Below, piece after piece: positions 8,685 to 17,632 of a DNA stretch of 64,000 nucleotides. Source of the stretch: Acidobacteriota bacterium. GTDB taxonomy: Bacteria; Actinomycetota; Acidimicrobiia; Spongiisociales; UBA5794. A program made the translations under genes and the position numbers. Position 1 is the first letter of the stretch. The number at the start of each line of letters is the position of its first letter. The notes beneath the pieces are model-generated. The model was not told the DNA's origin. It ran no database searches and saw nothing but the letters and a program-made list of their open reading frames with translations. The DNA lies in NCBI GenBank assembly GCA_022562055.1, contig JADFQA010000008.1, positions 1 to 64,000 on the forward strand, given 5' to 3'.

Positions 8685-9611
8685 ATGAGCTACGCAGTGC
8701 TATTTCCAGGGCAGGGCAGCCAGAGTGTTGGCATGGGCGCTGACGTGTTTGCGCAACGTCCCGACCTTCTCGGCGGAGCCGCGGAAGCGACGCTCGGTTG
8801 GTCGCTCGAACGCCTTGTCGCCGAGGGGCCCGAAGATGATCTCACTCAAACCGACAAGGCGCAGCCCGCTCTTTACGGGGTTGCGTACGCGTTGTGGAGC
8901 GAGTTCTCCGAGGCCGTGAGCGCTGCGCCGAGCGCTGCCGCAGGCCACTCTCTTGGCGAGTACACGGCCCTCGCGGCGGCGGGCGCCCTCGATTTCCAGG
9001 CTGGGCTGGGTCTTGTTGCGGCCCGGGGTCGAGCAATGCAGGTATGCGCCGAAGCCGCCGACTCTGCAATGGCCGCGCTGCTTGGAGCCGATGTCGAAAC
9101 CGCTGAGGCCTTTACGGAGCTTCGACGCCGCGAAGGCGGGCATCTGTGGGTCGCAAACATCAACGCACCGGGGCAAATCGTCGTTGCCGGCGGGGCGGAG
9201 GACATAATCTGGGCCGTTGCGAACGGTCGCGACCACGGTGTTCGTCGTGTGATCCCGTTGAAGGTTGCTGGTGCATTCCACTCGCCATACATGGCCGCCG
9301 CCGCAGAAGCTCTCAGCGGTGCACTTGAGGAAATACGGTTCGGCGAACCGGCGTTTCCTGTATATGCCAACGTCACCGCCGAACCGGTCATCGACATCGC
9401 CGCGAACCTGGCCCTCCAGTTGGTGAGCCAAGTGCGATTCGCCGACAGCCTCGTCGCGATGGCCGGTATCGGAATCACGACGTTTGTCCACATCGGGCCC
9501 GGTAATGTGACCGCGACCATGGCGAAACGTACAGTCAAGGACGCGGTGGTCTTGTCGGTTTCCTCGCGTGCCGACATCGACGACGTTGTCGAGAAACTCG
9601 CCGTACAATGA
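8685..9611 (+). CDS. fabD: Malonyl-CoA:ACP transacylase
   Basis: Loads malonate from CoA onto acyl carrier protein to supply type II fatty-acid elongation. At 308 residues it is full length. 'FPGQGSQ' is at residues 7-13, the nucleophile is S89 in 'GHSLGEYTAL', and the catalytic histidine is H199 in 'GAFHSPYM'. The start at 8685 is set by the family N-terminus 'YAVLFPGQGSQ'; the frame is open upstream into the aldolase gene, but that extension is unrelated. First gene of a five-gene fab operon. Confidence 0.92.
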   Translation: MSYAVLFPGQGSQSVGMGADVFAQRPDLLGGAAEATLGWSLERLVAEGPEDDLTQTDKAQPALYGVAYALWSEFSEAVSAAPSAAAGHSLGEYTALAAAGALDFQAGLGLVAARGRAMQVCAEAADSAMAALLGADVETAEAFTELRRREGGHLWVANINAPGQIVVAGGAEDIIWAVANGRDHGVRRVIPLKVAGAFHSPYMAAAAEALSGALEEIRFGEPAFPVYANVTAEPVIDIAANLALQLVSQVRFADSLVAMAGIGITTFVHIGPGNVTATMAKRTVKDAVVLSVSSRADIDDVVEKLAVQ

Positions 9612-9640
9612 ACCTACAGCCCGAAAACCGGAGGGTCCGC

Positions 9641-10690
9641 GTGAAAGCGACCATAACCGGCTGGGGCAGCTATCTGCCACCAGCCGTTCTCACAAATGAC
9701 GACCTCGCAACTGTCATTGACACCAGCGACGAATGGATTCAATCCCGGAGCGGGATCAGAGAACGCCGCATGTCGCACATCGACACATCCGAGATGTCTG
9801 TCCACGCCGCCCGCTCCGCCCTTGCGTCGAGCGGAGTCGATCCTCAAGACATCGACCTTATCGTCCTCTGCACCTGTTCTCCCGACCGGTTGATGCCCTC
9901 CACCGCCGCGTACGTTCAGAAGAGTATCGGCGCCGTCAATGCTGGTGCGTTTGATCTGAACGCGGCCTGCACAGGGTTTGTATACGGCCTTTCGATGGTC
10001 ACCGGCATGATCGAGTCTGGCCACACGAAAACTGCACTCGTCATCGGTGCTGAGAAGCTGTCCACCTACATCAGTCTGAAAGACCGATCGACGGCGGTCC
10101 TGTTTGGAGACGGCGCCGGCGCAGTCATCGTTCAGGCGACCGAGGATGTTGGCGGGGTGGAGGCCATCGTGCTCGGCAACGACGGAACGCTGACCGAGGC
10201 GCTCACGATCCCTGGATCGGGATCGCAGGAGAACCCGCGTGAAGATGGCATTGTTGCTGTGACGATGGATGGGCCTGAGATCTACCGAGGTGCTATCAAG
10301 AAGATGGCCGAGTCTGTTGAGGCCGTCGTCGCCAAAGCTGGATGGGAGCTAGACGACGTCGCGCTCATAGTGCCTCACCAGGCGAACATCCGAATCATCG
10401 ATGCCGTTGCGCGGCGTCTCAAGATCGATCCCGACAAGGCCTTCGTCAACATCATGGACTACGGAAACACCAGCGCCGCGACCGTACCGATCGCCATCGC
10501 CGACGCTGTGGACTCTGGCCGGATCAAGACCGGCGACAAGGTCGTGTTTGTCGCGTTCGGTGCAGGCGTTAGTTGGGGCGCCGTTGCACTTGAGTGGGGT
10601 GGACTGACCGAACCGAAGGGGACGTATGAGGCTGACGTTGAGCCTCCGACGATGACTGGACTCGAACTGCTCCAGGCTCACCAAGGATGA
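9641..10690 (+). CDS. fabH: 3-oxoacyl-ACP synthase III
   Basis: Initiates fatty-acid synthesis by condensing an acyl-CoA primer with malonyl-ACP. The catalytic triad is C110 ('NAACTGFVYG'), H246 ('PHQANIRI') and N276 ('YGNTSAA'). 'GAGAVIV' near residue 158 is the conserved glycine loop. GTG at 9641 is preferred because GGAGGG (9630-9635) lies 5 nt upstream and the family begins 'ITGWGSYLPP'. The alternative ATG at 9608 overlaps the fabD stop and would add 11 residues. Primer preference for straight or branched chains cannot be read from this. Confidence 0.92.
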   Translation: MKATITGWGSYLPPAVLTNDDLATVIDTSDEWIQSRSGIRERRMSHIDTSEMSVHAARSALASSGVDPQDIDLIVLCTCSPDRLMPSTAAYVQKSIGAVNAGAFDLNAACTGFVYGLSMVTGMIESGHTKTALVIGAEKLSTYISLKDRSTAVLFGDGAGAVIVQATEDVGGVEAIVLGNDGTLTEALTIPGSGSQENPREDGIVAVTMDGPEIYRGAIKKMAESVEAVVAKAGWELDDVALIVPHQANIRIIDAVARRLKIDPDKAFVNIMDYGNTSAATVPIAIADAVDSGRIKTGDKVVFVAFGAGVSWGAVALEWGGLTEPKGTYEADVEPPTMTGLELLQAHQG

Positions 10691-11424
10691 GCGACCGAGT
10701 GGCGCTGGTAACCGGGGCCTCGCGCGGCATTGGGCGCGCGATTGCGCTGCATCTCGCGTCTTCCGGTCATGCCGTATGCGTGAACTATGCACACAGTGCC
10801 GACGCCGCAGACGCCGTTGTCGGCGAGATCGAATCCACCGGCGGTCACGCAATCGCTATGCAAGCAGACGTCGGGAACGTTGATCAGGTCGACACCATGA
10901 TGGCGGCGGTAGCTGACCAGCTTGGGCCGATCAACGTTCTCATCAACAACGCCGGCATCACGCGAGACGGTCTCATGCTTCGGATGTCCGTCGATGACTT
11001 CGATGACGTCATCGAGACGAACCTACGATCAGTCTTTCTGTGTTCAAAGGCCGTGCTCCGCGCGATGATCCGCGCGAGGTGGGGGAGGATCGTTTCGATT
11101 GGTTCGGTGTCGGGCGTGCACGGCAATGCCGGCCAAGCAAACTACTCGGCGGCGAAGGCTGGGCTTATGGGTGTTAGCCAATCACTGGCAAAGGAAGTCG
11201 GCTCTCGCGGGATCACGGTCAACGTCGTCGCCCCAGGTTTCATCGCGACCGATATGACCGCAGACCTCGGCGACGATGCTCTCAAGAGCACCGCAAAACA
11301 GATCAGTGTCGGCCGTCTGGGACGGCCAGAAGAAGTGGCATCGGCGGTGGGCTATCTTGTCTCCGACGATGCCGGGTATATCACCGGCCATACCCTCGTC
11401 GTCGACGGCGGTATGGCGCTCTAG
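10687..11424 (+). CDS. fabG: 3-oxoacyl-ACP reductase
   Basis: NADPH-dependent reductase of 3-oxoacyl-ACP in the elongation cycle. It is a classical 245-residue short-chain dehydrogenase: cofactor motif 'TGASRGIG' (residues 9-16), 'NNAG' at 87-90, and the S140-Y153-K157 catalytic set in 'SIGSVSG...YSAAKAG'. 'APGFIATDMT' and the C-terminal 'YITGHTLVVDGGMAL' are typical of FabG. Its start overlaps the fabH stop by 4 nt. Confidence 0.92.
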   Translation: MSDRVALVTGASRGIGRAIALHLASSGHAVCVNYAHSADAADAVVGEIESTGGHAIAMQADVGNVDQVDTMMAAVADQLGPINVLINNAGITRDGLMLRMSVDDFDDVIETNLRSVFLCSKAVLRAMIRARWGRIVSIGSVSGVHGNAGQANYSAAKAGLMGVSQSLAKEVGSRGITVNVVAPGFIATDMTADLGDDALKSTAKQISVGRLGRPEEVASAVGYLVSDDAGYITGHTLVVDGGMAL

Positions 11425-11444
11425 GAACTAGGAGACCTATAACC

Positions 11445-11690
11445 ATGGATCGATCAGAAATCGAGGCAAAGCTCGCGGACATTCTTGTTGACGAACTCGG
11501 CATCGACCGCGACGCCGTTGTGATGGATGCAAAGTTTGAAGAAGATCTTGAAGTCGACTCGCTGGGTGTTGTTGAACTGCTGATGGCGCTTGAAGATAAC
11601 TTTGATGTCAAGATCCCCGACGACGAGGCACAAGCCCTTATGACTGTTGGTGACGCTGCCGACATCGTCGAAAAGAAATTGAACGGCTGA
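11445..11690 (+). CDS. acpP: Acyl carrier protein
   Basis: An acidic 81-residue four-helix carrier for growing acyl chains. S39 in 'EVDSLGVVELL' is the phosphopantetheine attachment site, in the canonical D-S-L context that starts helix II. AGGAG about 12 nt upstream supports the ATG. It sits between fabG and fabF, the usual place for the fatty-acid ACP. Confidence 0.93.
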   Translation: MDRSEIEAKLADILVDELGIDRDAVVMDAKFEEDLEVDSLGVVELLMALEDNFDVKIPDDEAQALMTVGDAADIVEKKLNG

Positions 11691-11698
11691 CACGAATT

Positions 11699-12952
11699 AT
11701 GTCTGGACGACGACGTGTAGTCGTAACCGGTCTCGGGACGATAAATCCCCTCGGAAAGACGATCGATGAGTTCTGGTCGAACGCACTCGGAGGCGTGTCG
11801 GGCATTGGGCGAATCACTCTTTTCGATCCGTCGGAAATGGCGTCACAAATTGCCGGGGAGGTCAGTGGATTTGATCCGGATGACTACATGCCCCGTCGCG
11901 AATCCCGACGTCTTGATCGCTCAAGCCAATTCTTTCAGATCGCTGCGGGGGAAGCGCTAGCTGACGCGGGCATCGAATTCGCCGAAGATGATCCAGACGC
12001 GTTGCGTGCAGGGGTGGTCGTCGGATCCGGGATTGGGGGCGTGTCAACGATGCAAGACGAAATAGACGTGATGCGCGCCCGAGGGCCGCGTCGTGTGTCG
12101 CCGCTGGCAATCACCAAGGTCATTTCGAACATGCCCGGCGGGGTCGTCTCGATTGCCTATCACCTCTACGGACCAAATTCGACGACTGTCACCGCCTGTG
12201 CCGCGTCGGCAAATGCGATCGGTGACGCTACCGAAATCATTCGGCGGGGCGCTGCCGACCTCATGGTTGCCGGGGGCACCGAGGCGGCGGTGTGCGAATT
12301 TGCTGTTGCGGGGTTCTGTGCGTCGCGTGCGATGTCTACTCGCAATGACGATCCTGAAGGCGCCTCGCGACCGTTCGATGCAGACCGTGATGGGTTTGTG
12401 ATGGGCGAAGGATCCGCAGCTCTTGTGCTTGAGTCGCTCGAGCGTGCGCAGGCGCGCGGTGCGCATATTTACGGCGAGATTCTGGGATACGGCATGTCCG
12501 CCGACGCCTACCACATCACCCTGCCCCGCCCTGGCGGCGATGGGGCACGCCGCGCCATGCTCGCCTCGCTTGAGGATGCACAACTCGATCCGAGCGACAT
12601 CGACTACATCAACGCTCACGGGACGTCGACGTCGGCGAACGATGCAACGGAGACCATTGCAATCAAGAACGCCTTCGGAGATGCTGCGAGAACCGTGGCA
12701 ATCTCGTCCACGAAGTCGATGACGGGTCACCTCTTGGGCGGAGCGGGTGCAGTCGAGGCGGTTGTCTGCTTGCTGGCAATGCGCGACAGCGCCGTGCCAC
12801 CAACGATCAACTACCAAACCGCTGATCCAGAATGCGACCTTGACTACGTACCAAACGAGGCTCGTCAGATGGCGGTGAAGTACGCAATGTCAAACTCGTT
12901 CGGTTTCGGCGGCCACAACGTCGCCCTTACGCTCGGCGCATTTAGTGCCTGA
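11699..12952 (+). CDS. fabF: 3-oxoacyl-ACP synthase II
   Basis: Condensing enzyme of fatty-acid elongation with 417 residues. The C167-H307-H344 triad sits in 'TVTACAASAN', 'NAHGTST' and 'MTGHLLGGAGAVEA'. The C-terminal 'NSFGFGGHNVAL' completes the thiolase fold. It follows acpP by 8 nt and is the last gene of the fab operon. Its final codons and stop are duplicated just downstream as a 20-bp tandem repeat. Confidence 0.93.
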   Translation: MSGRRRVVVTGLGTINPLGKTIDEFWSNALGGVSGIGRITLFDPSEMASQIAGEVSGFDPDDYMPRRESRRLDRSSQFFQIAAGEALADAGIEFAEDDPDALRAGVVVGSGIGGVSTMQDEIDVMRARGPRRVSPLAITKVISNMPGGVVSIAYHLYGPNSTTVTACAASANAIGDATEIIRRGAADLMVAGGTEAAVCEFAVAGFCASRAMSTRNDDPEGASRPFDADRDGFVMGEGSAALVLESLERAQARGAHIYGEILGYGMSADAYHITLPRPGGDGARRAMLASLEDAQLDPSDIDYINAHGTSTSANDATETIAIKNAFGDAARTVAISSTKSMTGHLLGGAGAVEAVVCLLAMRDSAVPPTINYQTADPECDLDYVPNEARQMAVKYAMSNSFGFGGHNVALTLGAFSA

Positions 12953-12974
12953 TAGGCGCATCTAGTGCCTGATA
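12935..12974. repeat. 20-bp tandem duplication at the fabF stop
   Basis: GGCGCATTTAGTGCCTGATA (12935-12954) is followed immediately by the same 20 bases with one T-to-C change (12955-12974). The first copy contains the fabF stop codon, so the second copy is untranslated. It looks like a recent slippage duplication. Confidence 0.85.
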
Positions 12975-13003
12975 GAAAGCGGTCGGGGGTAAGGCTGCGC
13001 CCG

Positions 13004-13411
13004 CTATGAGAGTTCGTCGGTTTCGCAACCGGGTTGCGGTTGCTGGCGGCCCGCAGCGATAGCTTCCTTGTACTCGTCGAACGAACGGACGGTGAGGGCG
13101 ACGACGAGGCCGACACCAACGATGCCGCCTATGCCGGTGAACACTGCGGCCGTGTTGGCAACAGCGACGCAGGTGCCGGGTCGGCACATGAGTCCGACCA
13201 CCGTTGAGCCAACGACAGCGCCGACAAACCCGGCAACGAGAACAGGAACCGCAACAGTAGCGCGCATCTTCGTCTGAATCATGACTACGCCCATGCCGCC
13301 GAAAAGGGCTGCTCCCACGATCCATGCGACGACGGACCCACCAAACACACCGCCAATGCCTGCCATTGCCAGAAGCGCCGCCACGGCGATCGCGATGTCT
13401 GAAAATGTCAC
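13004..13411 (-). CDS. Small integral membrane protein, unknown function
   Basis: A 135-residue protein with about four hydrophobic segments rich in Gly, Ala and Val and a hydrophilic C-terminal tail ('SFDEYKEAIAAGRQQPQPG'). No enzymatic motif is visible. It overlaps the upstream membrane-protein gene by 4 nt, so the two are probably co-translated and may form one membrane complex. It converges on fabF. Confidence 0.6.
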   Translation of the reverse strand: MTFSDIAIAVAALLAMAGIGGVFGGSVVAWIVGAALFGGMGVVMIQTKMRATVAVPVLVAGFVGAVVGSTVVGLMCRPGTCVAVANTAAVFTGIGGIVGVGLVVALTVRSFDEYKEAIAAGRQQPQPGCETDELS

Positions 13412-14127
13412 GGGGTGATCTCCTTAGATGTGACGTTCGTCGTGTCTCGGCGCCGTCTTGATGGCGGACCAAGAACGGGCCGGACCATGAAAAGGGGCTC
13501 CTTGCGCCACGCGATACCGCTCACAAATGCTGCGTAAACCACGGTGGTGCTAGCAATAATACCTGGTGACCGCAAGAGTGAGATCGAGGCGGCGAGGGGG
13601 ATGCCAATACGCAACACCCAGAGGCCCCAGAGATGAGCCTGTGCGTAAGCCCACAACCCGGCGAGACTCACGGCTGGGAGTACAACGTGTACCCACGCAA
13701 GATCGGTGGGGTGCAACAGGCCGGTCACCATGGGAGCGGCCAGGGCTGTCAGCATCATTGTGGTGGGGATGGGTCCCGGTCCGAGCAGCGACGGTCTTTT
13801 GCGCATCCAGGAGCGCAGCCACGGTCCGTAACTACCGACAATTGCAAGCCCGGAAAGCAGCAACGCGACAACTGCGAACGGCGCCGAGGTACCGAAGACG
13901 ACGTACGACACCGCATATGTCGCGCCGAGCGCGATGGTGAGGTGAACTGCCCACTGGGCTCGTGCGAGTAGCAGACCGGCGATCGCCACAACGACGACCA
14001 GCGAGGTGCCGGCAACGAAGAGGCCAGGTGCGGCACCGGACCACGGCGCTGAGTCAGTGAGCATTTGTATCGACCACGAGAGGTTCGCAAGTGCGAGCAA
14101 CGCCACGATGGAAAGGGGGGCGATCAT
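13408..14127 (-). CDS. Polytopic membrane protein, unknown function
   Basis: A 239-residue protein with roughly seven hydrophobic segments followed by a basic cytoplasmic tail ('RPVLGPPSRRRRDTTN'). No transporter or enzyme signature was recognised. Its stop overlaps the start of the next small membrane protein. A GATACT six bases before the ATG is a weak -10 candidate for a leaderless transcript. Confidence 0.6.
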   Translation of the reverse strand: MIAPLSIVALLALANLSWSIQMLTDSAPWSGAAPGLFVAGTSLVVVVAIAGLLLARAQWAVHLTIALGATYAVSYVVFGTSAPFAVVALLLSGLAIVGSYGPWLRSWMRKRPSLLGPGPIPTTMMLTALAAPMVTGLLHPTDLAWVHVVLPAVSLAGLWAYAQAHLWGLWVLRIGIPLAASISLLRSPGIIASTTVVYAAFVSGIAWRKEPLFMVRPVLGPPSRRRRDTTNVTSKEITP

Positions 14128-14188
14128 CGGGCCAGTATCGTCGAAAACGTGCGAAGTCGGAACTCTTCACACACCCAGAGCGTGGGTG

Positions 14189-14617
14189 TCAGTTGCCGCG
14201 GGTGTTGATTGTTCCGGGCAACCCGCTCGAGAATGACCCTTCGAGGACCGCACGGAAGCGGATCAGACCCGGTTCCCTCACGCTGATGTCCATTTCGTAG
14301 ATGTCTCCGGTAGACAGCGGTTCGGAGTCTTCGAACTCGCCGCGTCGGAACACGATCGTGTAGATCCTGTCTTCGGGGTCTTTGTGAACGATTTGTACGA
14401 TCCAGAACTCCTCCGGGTCTATCTTGAGAATAGAAGGGCTGAGGCGTCCGTCCTCGATTTCTATGACAACGACACCGTCGGGTGGTGCTTCGGTCGTTGT
14501 TGTCGTTGACGGGGCACGACGTCTTTCGAGGACAGCCTCCGAAGGGCCGCTGGTGCATGCAACCGCGAGCAACGAAACCACGATCAATGAACTGATCAAG
14601 TTGAAACGCGTTTGCAC
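14189..14617 (-). CDS. Putative lipoprotein
   Basis: A 142-residue exported lipoprotein. The hydrophobic signal ends in the lipobox 'LLAVAC', with the cysteine near residue 23, followed by a Ser/Thr-rich linker ('APSTTTTTEAPP'). The remaining ~90 residues form a beta-rich domain that may be cupredoxin-like in fold, though no convincing copper ligand set is seen. The GTG at 14617 is chosen because AGGAG lies about 10 nt upstream and it places the signal peptide correctly. An inverted repeat ACACCCA/TGGGTGT overlaps the stop. Confidence 0.65.
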   Translation of the reverse strand: MQTRFNLISSLIVVSLLAVACTSGPSEAVLERRRAPSTTTTTEAPPDGVVVIEIEDGRLSPSILKIDPEEFWIVQIVHKDPEDRIYTIVFRRGEFEDSEPLSTGDIYEMDISVREPGLIRFRAVLEGSFSSGLPGTINTRGN

Positions 14618-14727
14618 GGTAACCCTGCTCCTTGGCCTCCGAAGGGTGCGCGTGCATTGTAGTGCGCGGCTACCGACGTTGCCGGTTAGTGAAGCCAATA
14701 TGAGTATCGGGAAAGATTTCCTTCACG

Positions 14728-15309
14728 TCATCGCGGTTCCGTCTCGGCGGTCCAGCCCGTGGAGTTGGAAACTAGCGATCGCACCTCGCCATGGCCCGGT
14801 TTGTTGGTGTGAAAGTTGTCCAGCGTTGCTGATGTGAGTCTGCGGGTCAAGGCTTCCACCGGGTCTTGGTGAGACACAAACACCGTGTCGCCACCCGCCG
14901 TTGCGTGGCGCAGAACTGCGAATGCGCAGCGTTCAGCGAGGTCACTAAGAGACTCGTCGGTGAAGTCGAGATTGGCCGGATCGAAGAGGTAGGCATCGAC
15001 TTCTCCTGGGAACGTGGTTTGTAGAGCTTCCCACGTGTGGCCGGCCCAACGGTCCAGCATCCGCCACTCTGTGAGGTCAGGGTCGACCGTGATCGGTAGG
15101 CCGAACCGTTCGGCGAGAGGCGCTGCCGTCTCGATTGCCCTATCGAGTGGAGAGCTCACGATGCGCACGATTGGTCTGGCGCGCAACTTTTCAGCCACCG
15201 CATCGGCTTGGCGTTGACCGTCCGGTGACAGGTGGAACCCGGGTAACGCGGCGTACACCATGTCGCGGGGGTTGTAGACATGCCCATGGCGGACTAGGTG
15301 TATGCGCAT
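14728..15309 (-). CDS. Histidine phosphatase superfamily protein
   Basis: A 193-residue phosphoglycerate-mutase-like phosphatase. The catalytic 'LVRHGHVYNP' motif is at residues 5-14, and 'VSSPLDRAIETA' supplies the second arginine. A later 'VFVSHQDPVEAL' carries the second active-site histidine, and an acid/base glutamate is expected in the 'DLTEWRMLDRWAG' region. The substrate is unknown. The ATG at 15309 begins exactly 'MRIHLVRHG' and has TACGAT 7 nt upstream at leaderless spacing, so it is preferred over the ATG three codons earlier. Confidence 0.82.
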   Translation of the reverse strand: MRIHLVRHGHVYNPRDMVYAALPGFHLSPDGQRQADAVAEKLRARPIVRIVSSPLDRAIETAAPLAERFGLPITVDPDLTEWRMLDRWAGHTWEALQTTFPGEVDAYLFDPANLDFTDESLSDLAERCAFAVLRHATAGGDTVFVSHQDPVEALTRRLTSATLDNFHTNKPGHGEVRSLVSNSTGWTAETEPR

Positions 15310-15316
15310 CGGGTGC

Positions 15317-15322
15317 ATCGTA
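15317..15322 (-). promoter_or_regulatory. Leaderless -10 of histidine phosphatase
   Basis: Minus-strand TACGAT followed by 7 nt and the ATG at 15309, with no ribosome-binding site. It lies back to back with the dinB promoter. Confidence 0.5.
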
Positions 15323-15345
15323 CCGTTCTTGTCGCCCTGCGTCGG

Positions 15346-15351
15346 TAGTCT
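15346..15351 (+). promoter_or_regulatory. Leaderless -10 of dinB
   Basis: TAGTCT followed by 6 nt and the GTG start at 15358. No SOS-box-like palindrome was noticed in the short divergent interval. Confidence 0.5.
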
Positions 15352-15357
15352 GGCCGT

Positions 15358-16566
15358 GTGGATCCATTCGCTGAGCACTTTCTCCATGTCGACATGGACG
15401 CCTTCTTTGTGGAGGTTGAGCGGCTCCACGACCCCTCGCTGGTCGGTAAAGCGGTCATTGTTGGGGGACTTGGCAACCGTGGCGTCGTTGCGACCGCAAG
15501 CTACGAGGCGCGTGTCAACGGAGTGAGGTCAGCGATGCCGATCGTCGAGGCCCGGCGAAGGATGCCACACGCGACGTTCGTGACACCATCGTTGTCACGT
15601 TACGGAGAGGTGTCGAGCCGCGTGTTCGAGATAGTGGAGAGTTTCTCTCCCACAATGGAGAGGGTATCAATCGACGAGGCGTTTGTTGACATCTCCGGAC
15701 TACGTCGGCATTTCACTAGTCCTATGTCTGTGGCGCAGGAGATGAGGGCAGAGATCCGGTCGGAGGTTGGTATCCCTGCATCTGTCGGTCTGGCGGCACG
15801 AAAGTTCATCTCGAAACTTGCGTCTGAGGATGCCAAACCGGACGGTATCTACATCGTCCGGGCGGGGGAGGAACTCGCCTACCTGCACCCGCTCCCCCTA
15901 CGAAAACTTTGGGGTGTCGGCCAGGCGACATTCGCTGCACTCGAAGCGCTTGGAGCAACCACCGTTGCAGACATTGCGTCAATGGACCGTGACATCCTCA
16001 CCGCAAGACTCGGGCCGGCCCACGGTACTCATCTGTGGCAGCTTGCCAACGGAATCGATGGTCGCTCCATTCAGCGTGGGCCGGGCGCGAAGTCCGTGAG
16101 CGTCGAAAGTACATTCCATGAGGACGTTGTCGGGGCGCCAAATCTCGAGCGCGAGCTTCTGCGTCTGTCAGACCGGCTTGCCGCAAGACTTCGACGAGCT
16201 GGCATCCGTGGCCGCACGATCGAAATTAAGGTTCGATACGCTTCTTTTGAAACGGTGTCTCGCTCGATAACGCCACCCAACGCAGTGCGACGCACACACG
16301 AGTTGTGGGAGCACGGCAAAGCGCTGCTTGACAAGCTCGATATCGGAAACCAACCAATCCGTTTGCTCGGCATTGGTGTGTCCAACGTCGACGATGCAGA
16401 CAAGGCAGAGCAACTGACCCTTGATACGCCGATCGTACAGGCTGCTGACGATGCCGCTGAGGCGGTGCGAGAGCGCTTTGGGGATGACAGCATTCTCCCA
16501 GCGAGCATTCTGCAAGCGGGCGTCGCGAACCTTGACGAGCGCCGCCGCGAAAATCCGCACAGCTAG
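15358..16566 (+). CDS. dinB: DNA polymerase IV (Y family)
   Basis: Error-prone translesion polymerase of 402 residues. The catalytic acidic residues are D12 in 'HVDMDAFF' and D106/E107 in 'SIDEAFVD'. The steric-gate and fingers region 'YEARVNGVRSAMP' follows family norms, the helix-hairpin-helix is near 'LWGVGQATFAALEALG', and a little-finger domain follows. 'EQLTLD' near residue 350 resembles a beta-clamp binding motif. The start codon is GTG in a leaderless context, divergent from the phosphatase. Confidence 0.88.
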   Translation: MDPFAEHFLHVDMDAFFVEVERLHDPSLVGKAVIVGGLGNRGVVATASYEARVNGVRSAMPIVEARRRMPHATFVTPSLSRYGEVSSRVFEIVESFSPTMERVSIDEAFVDISGLRRHFTSPMSVAQEMRAEIRSEVGIPASVGLAARKFISKLASEDAKPDGIYIVRAGEELAYLHPLPLRKLWGVGQATFAALEALGATTVADIASMDRDILTARLGPAHGTHLWQLANGIDGRSIQRGPGAKSVSVESTFHEDVVGAPNLERELLRLSDRLAARLRRAGIRGRTIEIKVRYASFETVSRSITPPNAVRRTHELWEHGKALLDKLDIGNQPIRLLGIGVSNVDDADKAEQLTLDTPIVQAADDAAEAVRERFGDDSILPASILQAGVANLDERRRENPHS

Positions 16567-16599
16567 TCATCCGCCCCGGAGGTTGTGGCTGCGGTGTTG

Positions 16600-16605
16600 T
16601 ATAGT
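16600..16605 (+). promoter_or_regulatory. Putative -10 of the DUF3040 gene
   Basis: TATAGT lies about 38 nt before the ATG. The predicted 5' leader includes GGAG at 16631-16634, 9 nt from the start codon. No clear -35. Confidence 0.35.
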
Positions 16606-16643
16606 TATGGTGTAGTCGCCGCCGGTAACCGGAGTACCCGATT

Positions 16644-16979
16644 ATGCCGCTGAACGATCATGAGAGAGAAGTTCTCGCCGAGATCGAGCGCCAGTTCTAC
16701 GAACAGGACCCAGAACTTGCCCACGCAGTAGCCACCAGTACACCGCGCCCTGAGCGACCCTGGCAGGTACGGGTCGCCGCCGTCGGGTTAATTCTCGGAC
16801 TTGGTGTAATGGTGATCGGCTTTTCGCAAAGCACAGCGGTCGGATTGCTCGGATTTCTCGTCATGGTCGCGAGCGGCGGATTCCTAGCAGAGCGCTTTAC
16901 AAAACGATTTAGGCAGCTCGATTCGCGCCTTGCGACTCGTGTTGAGAGCGTTAAGCAGCGCATGCGTCGAGAACGCTAG
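16644..16979 (+). CDS. DUF3040 membrane protein
   Basis: A 111-residue actinobacterial DUF3040 protein. The N-terminal signature 'PLNDHEREVLAEIERQFYEQDPELA' type helix (LNDHEREVLAEIE is the core) is followed by two adjacent transmembrane segments around residues 44-82 and a basic C-terminal helix. Function is unknown. It precedes a MerR regulator on the same strand after a 112-nt gap. Confidence 0.8.
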   Translation: MPLNDHEREVLAEIERQFYEQDPELAHAVATSTPRPERPWQVRVAAVGLILGLGVMVIGFSQSTAVGLLGFLVMVASGGFLAERFTKRFRQLDSRLATRVESVKQRMRRER

Positions 16980-17091
16980 ACTACGGCCCCCGCCCTTCGG
17001 TGGGAGGATGAAATATCGTCGTGGGGCAGCACAAAAGACGGAATGTCTGGGCCTGGCATGCGACTTGGGAAGAATACCGGGAGGATCACAG

Positions 17092-17586
17092 GTGGATGGG
17101 TTCAGTGCTCAGCAGGCGTCGAAACTAACGGGGTGCACTGCGCACCAGCTGCGCTACTGGGACCGGGTGAAGCTTGTTGTTCCGTCCGTCCAGACGACGG
17201 GGGGAAGGCCGGGGAAGCGGCGCCTGTACTCGTTTCGAGACCTTGTCTCCCTCAGGGTCGTGCGGTCGCTTCTTGACAACGGCATGTCGGTGCAGCGGGT
17301 GCGCCGTGCCTGGACGTATCTTCGGCGATCGGCCGACATGGACCAGCATCTCTCCGAAGTGAAGCTCGTCGCCGAGGGTGGGGCAATCTACGCAATCGTT
17401 GACGACGACCAGATACTCGATGCGCTGCGCCAGGGGCAGCTTGCGTTTTTTGGGGCGATCAACGAGATCACCCTCGACGTTGAAGAGGACGTGACACGGT
17501 TCGAGCTAGACCGGGAACGCTTCCTCGACATGTTGCAACGAGTCGAAGACGACGTCATCGCTGAAGGTGAAGCGGCAGCCCGGTAG
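17092..17586 (+). CDS. MerR family transcriptional regulator
   Basis: A 164-residue regulator. The winged helix-turn-helix occupies residues ~2-72: 'FSAQQASKLTGCTAHQLRYWD', then 'RRLYSFRDLVSLRVVRSLLD' (signature YSFRDLVSLRVV), the canonical MerR order. The C-terminal region is acidic and helical, without the cysteines of metal-sensing members, so the ligand is unknown. GTG at 17092 has GGAGG at 17080-17084 7 nt upstream. It converges on the transglutaminase operon, which it might control, but no operator was identified. Confidence 0.82.
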   Translation: MDGFSAQQASKLTGCTAHQLRYWDRVKLVVPSVQTTGGRPGKRRLYSFRDLVSLRVVRSLLDNGMSVQRVRRAWTYLRRSADMDQHLSEVKLVAEGGAIYAIVDDDQILDALRQGQLAFFGAINEITLDVEEDVTRFELDRERFLDMLQRVEDDVIAEGEAAAR

Positions 17587-17632
17587 CTGCTGCGCCTCAG
17601 GGTCTGCCAGATCCGCATCAGCGCGAGCGAAC

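Noticed and set aside
14171-14189. ACACCCA/TGGGTGT hairpin at the lipoprotein stop as intrinsic terminator
   Set aside because: The stem is well placed but no U-rich tract follows on the minus strand, so it was mentioned but not called.
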